Source of the DNA: CAXMST01 sp032122625
GTDB taxonomy: Bacteria; Actinomycetota; Thermoleophilia; Solirubrobacterales; 70-9
DNA: 39,855 nt
Direction of reading: 5' to 3'
Assembly (NCBI GenBank): GCA_032122625.1
Contig: JAQBGG010000038.1
Coordinates: 1-39,855, forward strand
Within the stretch, counting starts at the first letter, position 1. Each line of letters opens with the position of its first letter. A program made the translations under genes and the position numbers. The notes under the pieces are model-generated. The model was not told the DNA's origin, searched no databases, and saw nothing but the letters and a program-made list of their open reading frames with translations. Below are positions 33,443 to 39,855 of the stretch, piece by piece.

Positions 33443-35110
33443 GTGGCCACAGAGCAGACGAAACAGTCAGGCGTCGGCAACCCGGGCGCATCGCACGGCG
33501 GCCGACTCGCCGCCCGGACGCTCGCCTCACGCGGCGTCTCTCACCTGTTCACGCTCTCGGGTGGTCACCTCTTCAGCCTCTACGACGGCTGCAAGGAGGA
33601 GGGGATCAAGATCGTTGACGTTCGCCACGAGCAGGCTGCGACCTTTGCCGCCGAGGGATGGGCGAAGGCGACCCGCAGCCCAGGCGTCTGCGCTCTGACC
33701 GCCGGCCCCGGCGTCACCAACGGGATCAGCGCCCTCGCCGGCGCCGGGTTCAACGGCTCGCCGATCGTCGTTCTCGGTGGCCGGGCTCCGGAGATGACCT
33801 GGGGAACCGGGCGACTGCAGGAGATCGATCACCTGCCGTTCGTCTCGCCGCTGGCGAAAGCGGCCGAGACCGTCAAGGACGTGCACGAGATCCCGGCGGC
33901 GACCGCCCGCGCGATCGACATCGCCACGACCGCCCCGACCGGCCCCACCTTCCTCGACTACCCGCTAGACGTCGTCTTCAGCGAGGCGGAGGTCGACCCG
34001 CCCGCTGCCGAGGCACTGCCGAGCCCCATGCCGGCGGCCGGGGTGGAGGAGGCGGCGGCGCTGCTCGCCGCCGCCGAGCGCCCGGCGATCATGGCCGGCA
34101 CCGGCGTCTACTGGGCGCGGGCCGAGCGGGAGCTGACGACGCTCGCCGAGCGGCTCGGCATCCCCGTCTATCTGAACGGGATGGGGCGCGGCTGCGTGCC
34201 GGCCGACCACGGGCTCCACTTCTCGCGCACCCGTGGCGCCGGGCTCGGAGGCTGCGATGTCGCGGTCGTGATCGGCGTGCCGCTCGACTTCCGGCTGGGC
34301 TTCGGCGGCTCGATCAACTCCGAGGCGAAGCTGATCCGCGTCGACGTCGAGCCGAACCGGCTCGAGCGCAATCGCGCCGCCGATGTCGACCTCGTCGGCG
34401 ATGTCGCGGCGACGCTCGCCGCCCTCGCTGAAGTTGCCGGCGCCGACGGTGGCGGCCCCGCCCGAACTCAGAGCTGGATCAGCGAGCTGCGCAGCGCCGA
34501 GGACCAGAAGCGGGCCGGCGAGCGAGCGGATTTCGACGACGAGCGGGCGCCGCTGCACCCGATGCGCCTCTATGCCGAGCTCGCCACGGTGCTCGACCGG
34601 GACGCGATCGTGATCGGCGACGGCGGCGACTTCGTCTCCTACGCCGGGCGCGTGATCGAGACCTACGAGCCGGGTTGCTGGATGGACCCCGGCCCGTTCG
34701 GCTGCCTCGGGGGCGGTCCCGGCCAGGCGATTGGCGCCGCCTGCGCGAAGCCGGGGCGCCAGATCTGCGTCCTGTTGGGCGACGGCGCCTTTGGCTTCAG
34801 CGCGATGGAGTTCGACAGCTTGGCTCGTCACGGCCTCCCGGTCGTGGGCGTGATCGGCAACAACGGCATCTGGGCGCTCGAGAAGCACCCGATGGAGTTC
34901 CTCTACGGCTACTCGGTGGCAGCCGAGCTGCGGCCTCAGACGCGCTATGAGCAGCTGGCCGAGACGCTCGGCTGCCACGGCGAGCTCGTACGGACCCCGT
35001 CGGAACTCCGTCCGGCGCTGGAGCGCGCCTTCGCCTGCGGCGGGCCGGCGCTCGTCAATGTCCTCACCGACCCCGAGGTCATCTACCCTCGCAAGGCCGT
35101 GCTGGCCTGA
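33443..35110 (+). CDS. Thiamine-diphosphate-dependent enzyme (acetolactate synthase / 2-hydroxyacyl-CoA lyase family)
   Basis: 555 residues with the three-domain ThDP decarboxylase layout. The Pyr domain holds the activating glutamate in DVRHEQAATFAAEGWA (about 55-70). The middle domain carries a nucleotide/FAD-like fold. The PP domain has the ThDP motif GDGAFGFSAMEFDSLARHG followed by IGNNGIW (GDG...NN). The LGGGPGQAIGAACAKPGRQ segment is reminiscent of acetolactate synthase-like and oxalyl-CoA/2-hydroxyacyl-CoA lyases. No ilvN regulatory subunit follows, which argues against a biosynthetic acetolactate synthase. Start GTG 33443 is preferred over the upstream GTG 33374 because of the -10 spacing. 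Exact substrate unknown. Confidence 0.85.
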   Translation: MATEQTKQSGVGNPGASHGGRLAARTLASRGVSHLFTLSGGHLFSLYDGCKEEGIKIVDVRHEQAATFAAEGWAKATRSPGVCALTAGPGVTNGISALAGAGFNGSPIVVLGGRAPEMTWGTGRLQEIDHLPFVSPLAKAAETVKDVHEIPAATARAIDIATTAPTGPTFLDYPLDVVFSEAEVDPPAAEALPSPMPAAGVEEAAALLAAAERPAIMAGTGVYWARAERELTTLAERLGIPVYLNGMGRGCVPADHGLHFSRTRGAGLGGCDVAVVIGVPLDFRLGFGGSINSEAKLIRVDVEPNRLERNRAADVDLVGDVAATLAALAEVAGADGGGPARTQSWISELRSAEDQKRAGERADFDDERAPLHPMRLYAELATVLDRDAIVIGDGGDFVSYAGRVIETYEPGCWMDPGPFGCLGGGPGQAIGAACAKPGRQICVLLGDGAFGFSAMEFDSLARHGLPVVGVIGNNGIWALEKHPMEFLYGYSVAAELRPQTRYEQLAETLGCHGELVRTPSELRPALERAFACGGPALVNVLTDPEVIYPRKAVLA

Positions 35111-35154
35111 GCCGGCGCCCCTTGCCGCCGGCGAGGCCGAGGCTGCAGGTGATC

Positions 35155-35160
35155 TACGCT
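35155..35160 (+). promoter_or_regulatory. Putative -10 element of the DUF2283-like gene
   Basis: TACGCT ends ten bases before ATG 35171 in the 60-base gap after the ThDP enzyme; weaker match than its counterparts. Confidence 0.35.
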
Positions 35161-35170
35161 GCTGGCCCGC

Positions 35171-35449
35171 ATGGGTCTGCGCCTCGGTCGCCATAACTTC
35201 ACCCGCGTCGTCTACGACTACCCCTCCGACGTGCTCTACGCCTCCCTGCCCGGGGTCGAGCCGACACGGCGCCAGGCCACGCCCGAGCAGGACGTCTGGC
35301 TGTTCGATGATCGCGATCGCTTCATCGGCGTCCGGGTGCTCGAGCCGCGGCGACGTTGGGAGCGCGACGGGGCGCTCTGGGTAAGCCTGCCGACGGGAGA
35401 GCGCGAGCGCGCCGCCGGCGTTGAGGCCGCCCTACGCGGGGGCGGTTAG
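35171..35449 (+). CDS. DUF2283-like small protein
   Basis: 92 residues. The core RVVYDYPSDVLYASLPG ... DVWLFDDRDRFIGVRVLEP matches the general pattern of DUF2283 (YD-x-x-x-DVLYI...DxxGxxVGIEIL), a small beta-rich family of unknown function often near toxin-antitoxin or metabolic genes. C-terminal residues are charged. Starts right after the ThDP enzyme, and the SDR gene begins nine bases after its stop, so it is likely part of the same transcript. Assignment is by pattern only. Confidence 0.6.
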   Translation: MGLRLGRHNFTRVVYDYPSDVLYASLPGVEPTRRQATPEQDVWLFDDRDRFIGVRVLEPRRRWERDGALWVSLPTGERERAAGVEAALRGGG

Positions 35450-35458
35450 CGGGACCGC

Positions 35459-36298
35459 ATGGCGGAGCTCGATGTCAACGGCAGGGTCGCGTTCGTTACC
35501 GGCGCGGCGAGGGGGATCGGTCTGGAGACGGCCCGGGCTCTGCATGCGCGTGGCGCTGCGGTCGCCTTGGTCGATCTCGACAAGAAGCAGACCGAGGCGG
35601 CGGCGGCCTCGATCGGCGCGCGCGCATTCTCGATCGCCGCCGACGTTACTGACGAGGCTGCGGTCAAGCTCGCGGTCGAGGCGACGGTAACCGAGTTCGG
35701 GCGGCTCGACATCGTCGTTGCCAACGCCGGTATCGCCCAGCCGATTCGCCCGCTGATCTCGGTCGATCCAAAGGCCTTCGACCGGGTCCTCGACGTCAAC
35801 CTGCACGGCGTCGTCTACACCGTCCGCCAGGCGCTTCCGCACGTGATCGAGCAGCGCGGCCACGTGCTCGTGATCGCCTCCGTCTATGCCTTCGTCAACG
35901 GCGCCCTGCAGTCCAGCTATGCGATGAGCAAGGCCGCGGTCGAGCAGTTCGGCCGCGCGCTGCGGGTCGAGCTCGCCCACCACGGCGCCTCAGCCGGGGT
36001 CGGCTACTTCGGCTTCGTCGACACGGCGATGGTCCGGGGCGCGTTCGAGGACCCGATCGCCGCCCAGGTCGAGGGCGTGGCGCCGCGGCCCTTGCGCAAG
36101 CGGATCTCAGCGACGGAGGCCGGTGAAGCGCTGGCCGCGGGGATCGAGCGCCGCGCGGCCCGGACGATCCGGCCGCGCCGCTGGGCCCTTCACTCGTGGT
36201 TACGGGGCCTCATCAACCCAGCGTTGGATGAAGCGCTGTCACGGAAGGGCACCGTCAGCGCTGCGGTCGCCGAGGGCGAGCAGCTGGGTCGGCAGTGA
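35459..36298 (+). CDS. Short-chain dehydrogenase/reductase
   Basis: 279-residue SDR. NAD(P) loop TGAARGIG (about 14-21), acidic residue after strand 2 in ALVDLDKKQ (Asp, pointing to NAD rather than NADP), NAGIA, and the catalytic triad: Ser in IASVYAFVNG, Tyr and Lys in SSYAMSKAAVEQ. Substrate cannot be read from sequence. The C-terminal ~40 residues are basic and extended (RPRRWALHSWLRG) beyond the core fold. Adjacent upstream genes (ThDP enzyme, small protein) could form a catabolic unit with it, but this is inference. Confidence 0.88.
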   Translation: MAELDVNGRVAFVTGAARGIGLETARALHARGAAVALVDLDKKQTEAAAASIGARAFSIAADVTDEAAVKLAVEATVTEFGRLDIVVANAGIAQPIRPLISVDPKAFDRVLDVNLHGVVYTVRQALPHVIEQRGHVLVIASVYAFVNGALQSSYAMSKAAVEQFGRALRVELAHHGASAGVGYFGFVDTAMVRGAFEDPIAAQVEGVAPRPLRKRISATEAGEALAAGIERRAARTIRPRRWALHSWLRGLINPALDEALSRKGTVSAAVAEGEQLGRQ

Positions 36299-36312
36299 GA
36301 ATCCTCGACAGG

Positions 36313-36334
36313 CGACGCTCGCGAGGGGGCGTCG
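36313..36334. terminator. Possible bidirectional hairpin between SDR and SRPBCC genes
   Basis: CGACGC and GCGTCG form a 6-bp stem with a ten-base loop in the 43-base gap between two convergent genes. There is no T-run, so weak support. Confidence 0.3.
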
Positions 36335-36341
36335 GGAGGTC

Positions 36342-36797
36342 TCAGGCGTTTCCTTCGACCTGCGTTTTCAGACCCTCGGCGGCGCCTTTGCTGAGGAACT
36401 CCTTGACCTTGCCCTCGACCGGTCCCCGCAGAAGCATTCCCAGGATCCGTCCGGGATCGGTCTGAAGTGAGTAGACGGCGCGCGTGTGGTCCTCGTCGAT
36501 CGCCGTCAGCTCCCAGCTGCCGGTCATCCACTTTGCGTCGCCCTCCTCCTGCTCCCAGGCAATTCTCCCGGGCCGGCCGCCGTAGTCGTAGCGGATGATC
36601 GTCTTCGTCTTCTTGACGATCGCGTCGTTCTCCATCTCGACCAACGCTGCACTACCGTCGGAGTTCTTCTCGATCACATCGACGGTCAGCACAGAGGGCG
36701 TCCATACGTCGCAGGTCGCGACGTCAGCGGCGACCTCGTAGACCCGCTCGAGCGGGGCCTCAATCTCAACCGTGTGAGTCGCTTCCAGAGTTCCCAT
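36342..36797 (-). CDS. SRPBCC/START-fold protein (polyketide cyclase/dehydrase-like)
   Basis: 151 residues of the SRPBCC superfamily, a hydrophobic-pocket lipid/ligand-binding fold. The N-terminus THTVEIEAPLERVYEVAADV is the classical first strand-helix. The later WELTAIDEDHTRAVYSLQTD and the C-terminal helix EFLSKGAAEGLKTQVEG complete the fold. No catalytic residues can be assigned, and the ligand is unknown. ATG 36797 follows TAGGCT by six bases, implying a leaderless mRNA. Convergent with the SDR and divergent from pdxH. Confidence 0.85.
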   Translation of the reverse strand: MGTLEATHTVEIEAPLERVYEVAADVATCDVWTPSVLTVDVIEKNSDGSAALVEMENDAIVKKTKTIIRYDYGGRPGRIAWEQEEGDAKWMTGSWELTAIDEDHTRAVYSLQTDPGRILGMLLRGPVEGKVKEFLSKGAAEGLKTQVEGNA

Positions 36798-36803
36798 GGA
36801 GGG

Positions 36804-36809
36804 AGCCTA
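36804..36809 (-). promoter_or_regulatory. Putative -10 element of the SRPBCC gene
   Basis: TAGGCT on the minus strand ends six bases before ATG 36797. It is identical to the element at 33430-33435. Confidence 0.5.
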
Positions 36810-36856
36810 TCGGCGCACCGCCCCCACGGGCCGGCGGGTTTGCGAGGATCAGCACG

Positions 36857-37474
36857 ATGCCGCGACGCCCCGACATGCAACCGCTGAGGCGAGAGGACCT
36901 CGACCCCGACCCGATCCTCCAGTTCCAGGCCTGGTTCGCAACCGCCGAGCGCGAGGTTCCTCTGCCGGAGGCGATCACCCTCGCGACCGTCGACGGCTCC
37001 GGCGACCCCGATGCTCGGATGGTGCTGCTCAAGGGCGTCGACCAGCGCGGCTTCCGCTTCTTCACCAACGATGGCTCAGCCAAGGGGGCGCAGCTCAAGC
37101 AGCGCCCGCGGGCCGCATTGATCGCCTACTGGCGGGAGCTCGACCGCCAGGTCCGGGTCCGCGGTTCCGTCGAGCGCCTCCCGGCCGAGGAATCTGACGC
37201 CTACTTCGCCAGCCGCTCCCGGGAATCCCAACTCGGCGCTTGGGCGAGCCCCCAGAGCCGGCCGATCGTCGACCGCTCGGCCCTCGATGAGCGGCTCGAG
37301 CAGGCGGGCCAGCGCTTCGGTTCCGGCCCGGTCTCGCGCCCTGATTACTGGGGCGGGTATCTCGTCGTCCCCGAGACAGTCGAGTTCTGGCAGGGCCAGG
37401 TTGGCCGTCTGCACGATCGCTTTCTCTACCGCCGTGGGGCGGACGGATGGGACCTCGAGCGGCTGGCCCCTTAG
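36857..37474 (+). CDS. pdxH: Pyridoxamine 5'-phosphate oxidase
   Basis: 205-residue FMN enzyme that oxidises pyridoxine/pyridoxamine 5'-phosphate to PLP. Key segments: ATVDGSGDPDARMVLLKGVD, GFRFFTNDGSAKGAQL (FMN phosphate contacts), RQVRVRGSVERL, and the C-terminal YWGGYLVVPETVEFWQG and GRLHDRF. Length and motif order are complete. GAGGAT at 36844-36849 is a weak promoter candidate. Convergent with the DUF190-FluC-Ppx operon, with only eight bases between the two stops. Confidence 0.94.
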   Translation: MPRRPDMQPLRREDLDPDPILQFQAWFATAEREVPLPEAITLATVDGSGDPDARMVLLKGVDQRGFRFFTNDGSAKGAQLKQRPRAALIAYWRELDRQVRVRGSVERLPAEESDAYFASRSRESQLGAWASPQSRPIVDRSALDERLEQAGQRFGSGPVSRPDYWGGYLVVPETVEFWQGQVGRLHDRFLYRRGADGWDLERLAP

Positions 37475-37482
37475 GCCGAGCG

Positions 37483-37830
37483 TCAGCCCGCCCCCTCTGA
37501 GCCGGGCCGATAGGTGATCACCTCGACCCGCTCGAGGGTGACGAGGCCGTCATCGACCATCTCGTCGAGGATGGGGAGGATCGAGTCGATCTTCTCGGCC
37601 GTGTCGACGCACTCGATCACCATCGGCAAATCATCGGAGAGCTGCAGGATGCGATGGGTGTGGATCCGGGAGTGGGCTCCGAAGCCCTCGACGCCCCGCA
37701 GGACCGTCGCGCCGGCGAGGCCGTGCTTGCGCAGCATCTCGACGATTGCCTGGTAGAGCGGCTTGGAGCCGTGCTTGTCGGACTCGCCGATGAAGATCCG
37801 CAGAAGCCTTCCCTCGCCCTCGATCTTCAT
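37483..37830 (-). CDS. DUF190 protein, FluC-associated
   Basis: 115 residues of the DUF190 family, a PII-like ferredoxin-fold protein (KIEGEGRLLRIFIGESDKH, then RGVEGFGAHSRIHTHRILQLS and DLPMVIECVD). Genes of this family are repeatedly found next to crcB/fluC and are presumed to assist or regulate fluoride export or a linked nucleotide signal. The ATG overlaps the fluC stop by four bases (ATGA), so the two are coupled. It is the last gene of the minus-strand ppx-fluC-DUF190 set. Confidence 0.9.
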   Translation of the reverse strand: MKIEGEGRLLRIFIGESDKHGSKPLYQAIVEMLRKHGLAGATVLRGVEGFGAHSRIHTHRILQLSDDLPMVIECVDTAEKIDSILPILDEMVDDGLVTLERVEVITYRPGSEGAG

Positions 37831-38201
37831 ATCGTCCTACCAACCGCGAGTCCTGCAAACGCCGCGAACAGACCCAGGGTGACCATCCCGGCGACGTTGG
37901 CCGCAGTCAGCAACCAGGCCGAGTCCTCGGCCAGCCGGACGCTCTCGTAGGCGAAGGTCGAAAAGGTCGTAAACGAGCCGAGGAAGCCGATCCCGAGACC
38001 GATCCTCCAGTTCTGATCGACCAGCACGCGCTCGGTGGTGACAGCGATCAGGACACCGAGCAGGAAGGCACCGACAACATTGACCGTCAGCGTCCCCCAC
38101 GGGAACTGACCGCCGGTGATCGCCGACAGCCGGCTGTCGACGGCGTAGCGTGACGCCGCGCCAGCCGCTCCGAAGCCGGCGATGAGCAGGTACCTCGACA
38201 C
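37827..38201 (-). CDS. crcB: Fluoride channel CrcB/FluC
   Basis: 124-residue four-helix dual-topology fluoride channel that removes cytosolic F-. Signature segments: GAAGAASRYAVDS, FPWGTLTVNVVGAFLLG (the key Asn) and GFLGSFTTFSTFAYE with the phenylalanine/threonine track lining the pore. Only one crcB is visible; a homodimer would suffice. The gene follows ppx with an 11-base gap, leaving no space for a fluoride riboswitch. Coupled to the downstream DUF190 gene. Confidence 0.95.
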   Translation of the reverse strand: MSRYLLIAGFGAAGAASRYAVDSRLSAITGGQFPWGTLTVNVVGAFLLGVLIAVTTERVLVDQNWRIGLGIGFLGSFTTFSTFAYESVRLAEDSAWLLTAANVAGMVTLGLFAAFAGLAVGRTI

Positions 38202-38212
38202 AGGTGTGGATC

Positions 38213-39130
38213 CTATGTGGCCGCGGCCAGCGCCGCGCCCCAGAGGATGTCGCGCTCGGAGACGGTGACCCGGTCGAGGCCAAAAGCGCGCATCGTGCCG
38301 ATCAGGATCACGATCCCGCAGACGATCGTCGCGGCGCGGCCCGGTTGCAGGCCGCGGACCTTGCGGCGCTCGGCGAGCGGCATCGAGGCCAGCCTGCCGA
38401 GCTGCCGCTGCAGCCCGGCGAGTTCCAGCACGTGGCCCTCGACGGCGCCGGGGTCGTAGGGCTCCAGATCGAGCTCGATCGCTGCCAAGGTGGTCGGCGT
38501 TCCGGCGACGGCGATAGCGGAACTGGGGGAGGGCCCGCCGTAGCGGCCGCGGCAGGCGGTGACCTCGGCCCGGATCGAGTCGGCCAGGGCCTCGAGCTCA
38601 TCGGAGGCGGGCGGGTCGGCGATCAGGAAGCGCTCGCTGTGGCGGACGACCCCGAGCTGCAGCGATTCATGGAAGCCCACTCCGGCTGCACCACCGACGA
38701 TCAGCTCGGTCGAACCGCCGCCGATGTCGAAAACCAGCGTTCCCTCCACGGCCGGGCGCCGGCAGGTGGCTCCGCGATATGTCAGCTGTGCTTCTTCGGC
38801 ACCAGTGAGGACGCGACCGTTGAGGGCGAAACGCTCGCGCAGCTCAGCAAGGAAGGCGTCGCCGTTGCTCGCATCGCGAACTGCCGAGGTGGCGAGCGCC
38901 ACGGTCACCTCGGGCTCGTGTGCCGCAACCGTCACCAGGTAGTCGGCGATCGTCGTGCAGACCTGGTCGATCGCCTCCGTTGCCAGCCGGCCGGAGCTAT
39001 CCACCCCCCGGCCGAGCCTGGTGACGCGGGAGTCGCGGACGATCTCACTCAGGCTGGAGCCGTCGGCTGCGACCTCGGCGACCAATAGCCGTGTCGAGTT
39101 CGTCCCGATGTCGATCACTGCCACTCGCAA
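38213..39130 (-). CDS. Ppx/GppA phosphatase
   Basis: 305 residues of the exopolyphosphatase/guanosine pentaphosphatase family, acting on polyP or pppGpp. The ASKHA fold is clear: phosphate-1 loop AVIDIGTNSTRLLV at the N-terminus, ALATSAVRDASNGDAF, phosphate-2 loop LVFDIGGGSTELIV and AVAGTPTTLAAIEL. The short length (no HD domain) fits the actinobacterial Ppx2-type form. Start TTG 39130 is chosen; a GTG two codons later (39124) is equally possible. TACGAT nine bases before the TTG supports a leaderless start. Heads the ppx-fluC-DUF190 operon. Confidence 0.92.
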   Translation of the reverse strand: MRVAVIDIGTNSTRLLVAEVAADGSSLSEIVRDSRVTRLGRGVDSSGRLATEAIDQVCTTIADYLVTVAAHEPEVTVALATSAVRDASNGDAFLAELRERFALNGRVLTGAEEAQLTYRGATCRRPAVEGTLVFDIGGGSTELIVGGAAGVGFHESLQLGVVRHSERFLIADPPASDELEALADSIRAEVTACRGRYGGPSPSSAIAVAGTPTTLAAIELDLEPYDPGAVEGHVLELAGLQRQLGRLASMPLAERRKVRGLQPGRAATIVCGIVILIGTMRAFGLDRVTVSERDILWGAALAAAT

Positions 39131-39139
39131 GCCGGCGGG

Positions 39140-39145
39140 ATCGTA
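39140..39145 (-). promoter_or_regulatory. Putative -10 element of the ppx-fluC-DUF190 operon
   Basis: TACGAT on the minus strand ends nine bases before the TTG start at 39130. Confidence 0.4.
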
Positions 39146-39254
39146 GAGGTAGTGGAGCGCCGGCGGCGTTGGCCTGCGGCGCCGATCGGGCGCAGGTCAC
39201 CTTGCGGTGTGCCCTCAGCCGTGACATGGTGAGCCGACGGGTTCATTCGACGAC

Positions 39255-39260
39255 AGGAGA
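39255..39260 (+). promoter_or_regulatory. Shine-Dalgarno site that fixes the dodecin start
   Basis: AGGAGA lies a few bases before ATG 39265. It supports that ATG over the longer frame that begins at 39091 inside the ppx region. Confidence 0.6.
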
Positions 39261-39264
39261 AGAC

Positions 39265-39477
39265 ATGGCCAACAGCGTTTATCGCGTCACCGAAGTTATC
39301 GGTGTCAGCAGCGAGTCCTGGGAGGACGCGGCGAAGACGGCGGTCGAGACCGCCGGCAAGTCGATCCGCGACCTGCGGGTGGCGGAGGTCATCCGCGAGG
39401 ACGTCACCATCGAGGACGGCAAGATCACGGGCTTCCGGGTCCGCCTTGGGATCTCGTTCAAGTACGACGACGAGTAG
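39265..39477 (+). CDS. Dodecin (flavin-binding dodecamer)
   Basis: 70-residue dodecin that stores or buffers flavins as a hollow dodecamer. The whole family pattern is present: SVYRVTEVIGVSSESWEDA with the flavin-stacking Trp, then AGKSIRDLRVAEVI, the DVTIEDGKITGFRVRLGISF beta strands and an acidic end. The start ATG is fixed by AGGAGA. The 106 bases that follow, up to the initiator tRNA, hold only a GC-rich inverted stretch (CGGCGGGGC/GCCCCGCCG near 39489-39512), a possible terminator, and a tRNA promoter. Confidence 0.92.
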   Translation: MANSVYRVTEVIGVSSESWEDAAKTAVETAGKSIRDLRVAEVIREDVTIEDGKITGFRVRLGISFKYDDE

Positions 39478-39488
39478 CCAGCGGCCGC

Positions 39489-39512
39489 GGCGGGGCCCGA
39501 TCGCCCCGCCGC
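39489..39512 (+). terminator. GC-rich hairpin after the dodecin gene
   Basis: CGGCGGGGC and GCCCCGCCG form a 9-bp stem with a six-base loop a few bases after the dodecin stop. There is no T-run, but the stem is strong, so a terminator or RNA stabiliser is plausible. Confidence 0.45.
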
Positions 39513-39563
39513 CCACCCACCTGCAAACCCTTGACCCTCGCCCGCGCGACCGCGGGCCGTTGC

Positions 39564-39569
39564 TATCTT
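39564..39569 (+). promoter_or_regulatory. Putative -10 element of tRNA-fMet
   Basis: TATCTT lies 14 bases before the first base of the initiator tRNA. A TTGACC at 39531 is 27 bases upstream and too far to be its -35. Confidence 0.4.
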
Positions 39570-39583
39570 GTGCAAACACCCGC

Positions 39584-39657
39584 CGCGGGGTGGAGCAGTC
39601 AGGTAGCTCGCCGGGCTCATAACCCGGAGGTCGCAGGTTCAAATCCTGCCCCCGCTA
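39584..39657 (+). tRNA. Initiator tRNA-fMet (anticodon CAU)
   Basis: The anticodon loop CTCATAA lies in a CCGGG/CCCGG stem with the three consecutive G-C pairs diagnostic of initiators. The first base pair is mismatched (C1 opposite U72), also typical of initiators. D-arm GAGC/GCTC and T-arm GCAGG/CCTGC are intact; discriminator A is at 39657. CCA is not encoded. Confidence 0.96.
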
Positions 39658-39662
39658 TGGAT

Positions 39663-39689
39663 AGAAGCCCGCTCTATGAGCGGGCTTCT
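39663..39689 (+). terminator. Strong hairpin after tRNA-fMet
   Basis: A perfect 12-bp stem (AGAAGCCCGCTC and GAGCGGGCTTCT) with a TAT loop begins five bases after the tRNA. It is followed by CGCGTTCTGG rather than a long T-run. Position and strength fit a tRNA transcription terminator. Confidence 0.7.
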
Positions 39690-39720
39690 CGCGTTCTGGG
39701 GGCGCTGGGGCGATGACGAG

Positions 39721-39742
39721 CGGGCATCAATCGGGCATCAAT
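39721..39742 (+). repeat. Perfect 11-bp tandem direct repeat
   Basis: Two abutting copies of CGGGCATCAAT (39721-39731 and 39732-39742) lie between the fMet hairpin and the tRNA-Arg fragment. Short direct repeats beside a tRNA-derived core are where arm-type integrase-binding sites would be expected. Confidence 0.8.
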
Positions 39743-39776
39743 TCCGACCGCGGCCGGAAGGCTGGCCGGCATGACC

Positions 39777-39824
39777 ATCGGTCTACGAAACCGAAGGTCA
39801 CAGGTTCGAATCCTGTCGGGCGCG
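39777..39824 (+). other. 3' half of tRNA-Arg(ACG), possible attachment-site remnant
   Basis: The sequence has exact tRNA geometry from the anticodon stem onwards: TCGGT/ACCGA stem with loop CTACGAA (anticodon ACG), variable AGGTC, T-arm ACAGG/TTCGAAT/CCTGT, 3' acceptor strand CGGGCGC and discriminator G. No GCGCCCG 5' acceptor strand or D-arm precedes it. Identity starts abruptly at about 39777. This is the form left at one end of an element integrated into a tRNA gene. The rest of the window to 39855 holds no gene that I can support. Confidence 0.7.
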
Positions 39825-39855
39825 TTACACGAATCCGGCGCAAACCGCATGGACA

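Noticed and set aside
33965..35194. 409-residue minus-strand open frame
   Set aside because: Antisense to the ThDP enzyme with intact GDG...NN motif; no independent evidence.
38202..38212. Fluoride riboswitch upstream of crcB
   Set aside because: Only 11 bases separate ppx and crcB, too short for the crcB-motif pseudoknot; nothing riboswitch-like was seen upstream of ppx either.
39691..39824. Complete tRNA-Arg gene at the right end
   Set aside because: No 5' acceptor strand (GCGCCCG) or D-arm is present before the anticodon stem, so only the 3' half is supported.

Overview
This is a GC-rich bacterial chromosome segment packed with genes. GTG/TTG starts and 4-nt stop/start overlaps are frequent. 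Gene content (peptidyl-tRNA hydrolase next to Mfd, MazG-enolase-FtsB order, long-form L25/Ctc, dodecin, DrrAB-type exporter, ECF sigma with a fused zinc anti-sigma domain, DhnA-type class I aldolase, a CsrA) fits a deep-branching actinobacterium. Thermoleophilia/Solirubrobacterales is my best guess, but this rests on gene content only. There is no rRNA, CRISPR array or recognisable insertion sequence.

Layout. 1-2238 (minus): TrkA-TrkH potassium uptake, with trkH running off the left edge. 2300-11847 (plus): housekeeping block with L25, Pth, a crotonase, Mfd, a membrane-anchored parvulin-like chaperone, MazG, enolase and FtsB/DivIC. 11904-19317 (plus): the most distinctive region, a six-gene translationally coupled operon of three tandem paralogous sulfotransferases, a MurG/GT28-like glycosyltransferase with an extra C-terminal domain, a fourth sulfotransferase of a different subfamily, and a MOP-family flippase with an extra cytoplasmic domain. 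Together they look like a pathway making, sulfating and exporting a surface glycoconjugate. 19363-27886: mixed genes, including a charged low-complexity protein, CsrA, a small membrane protein, a tethered nuclease, class I aldolase, a YbdK-type ligase, a zinc-ribbon/pseudo-rhomboid, a GNAT protein, a UPF0173 hydrolase and a sigma/anti-sigma fusion. 28118-28202: tRNA-Leu(UAA). 28222-33358: DrrAB-like ABC exporter, a pair of secreted/membrane proteins of unknown role, and a membrane class III nucleotide cyclase. 33443-39477: a ThDP enzyme, a DUF2283-like small protein, an SDR, an SRPBCC protein, PdxH, the minus-strand Ppx/GppA-FluC-DUF190 set and dodecin. 39584-39855: initiator tRNA with a strong hairpin, a perfect 11-bp tandem repeat and the 3' half of a tRNA-Arg(ACG), which looks like an attachment-site scar.

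A cross-cutting feature is the promoter style. At least a dozen genes have a TANNNT-like -10 hexamer ending only about 6-11 nt before the start codon and no Shine-Dalgarno sequence, implying widespread leaderless mRNAs. Coupled genes inside operons use GTGA/ATGA/TTGA overlaps instead.

All functions are assigned by reading motifs by eye; no database search was run.
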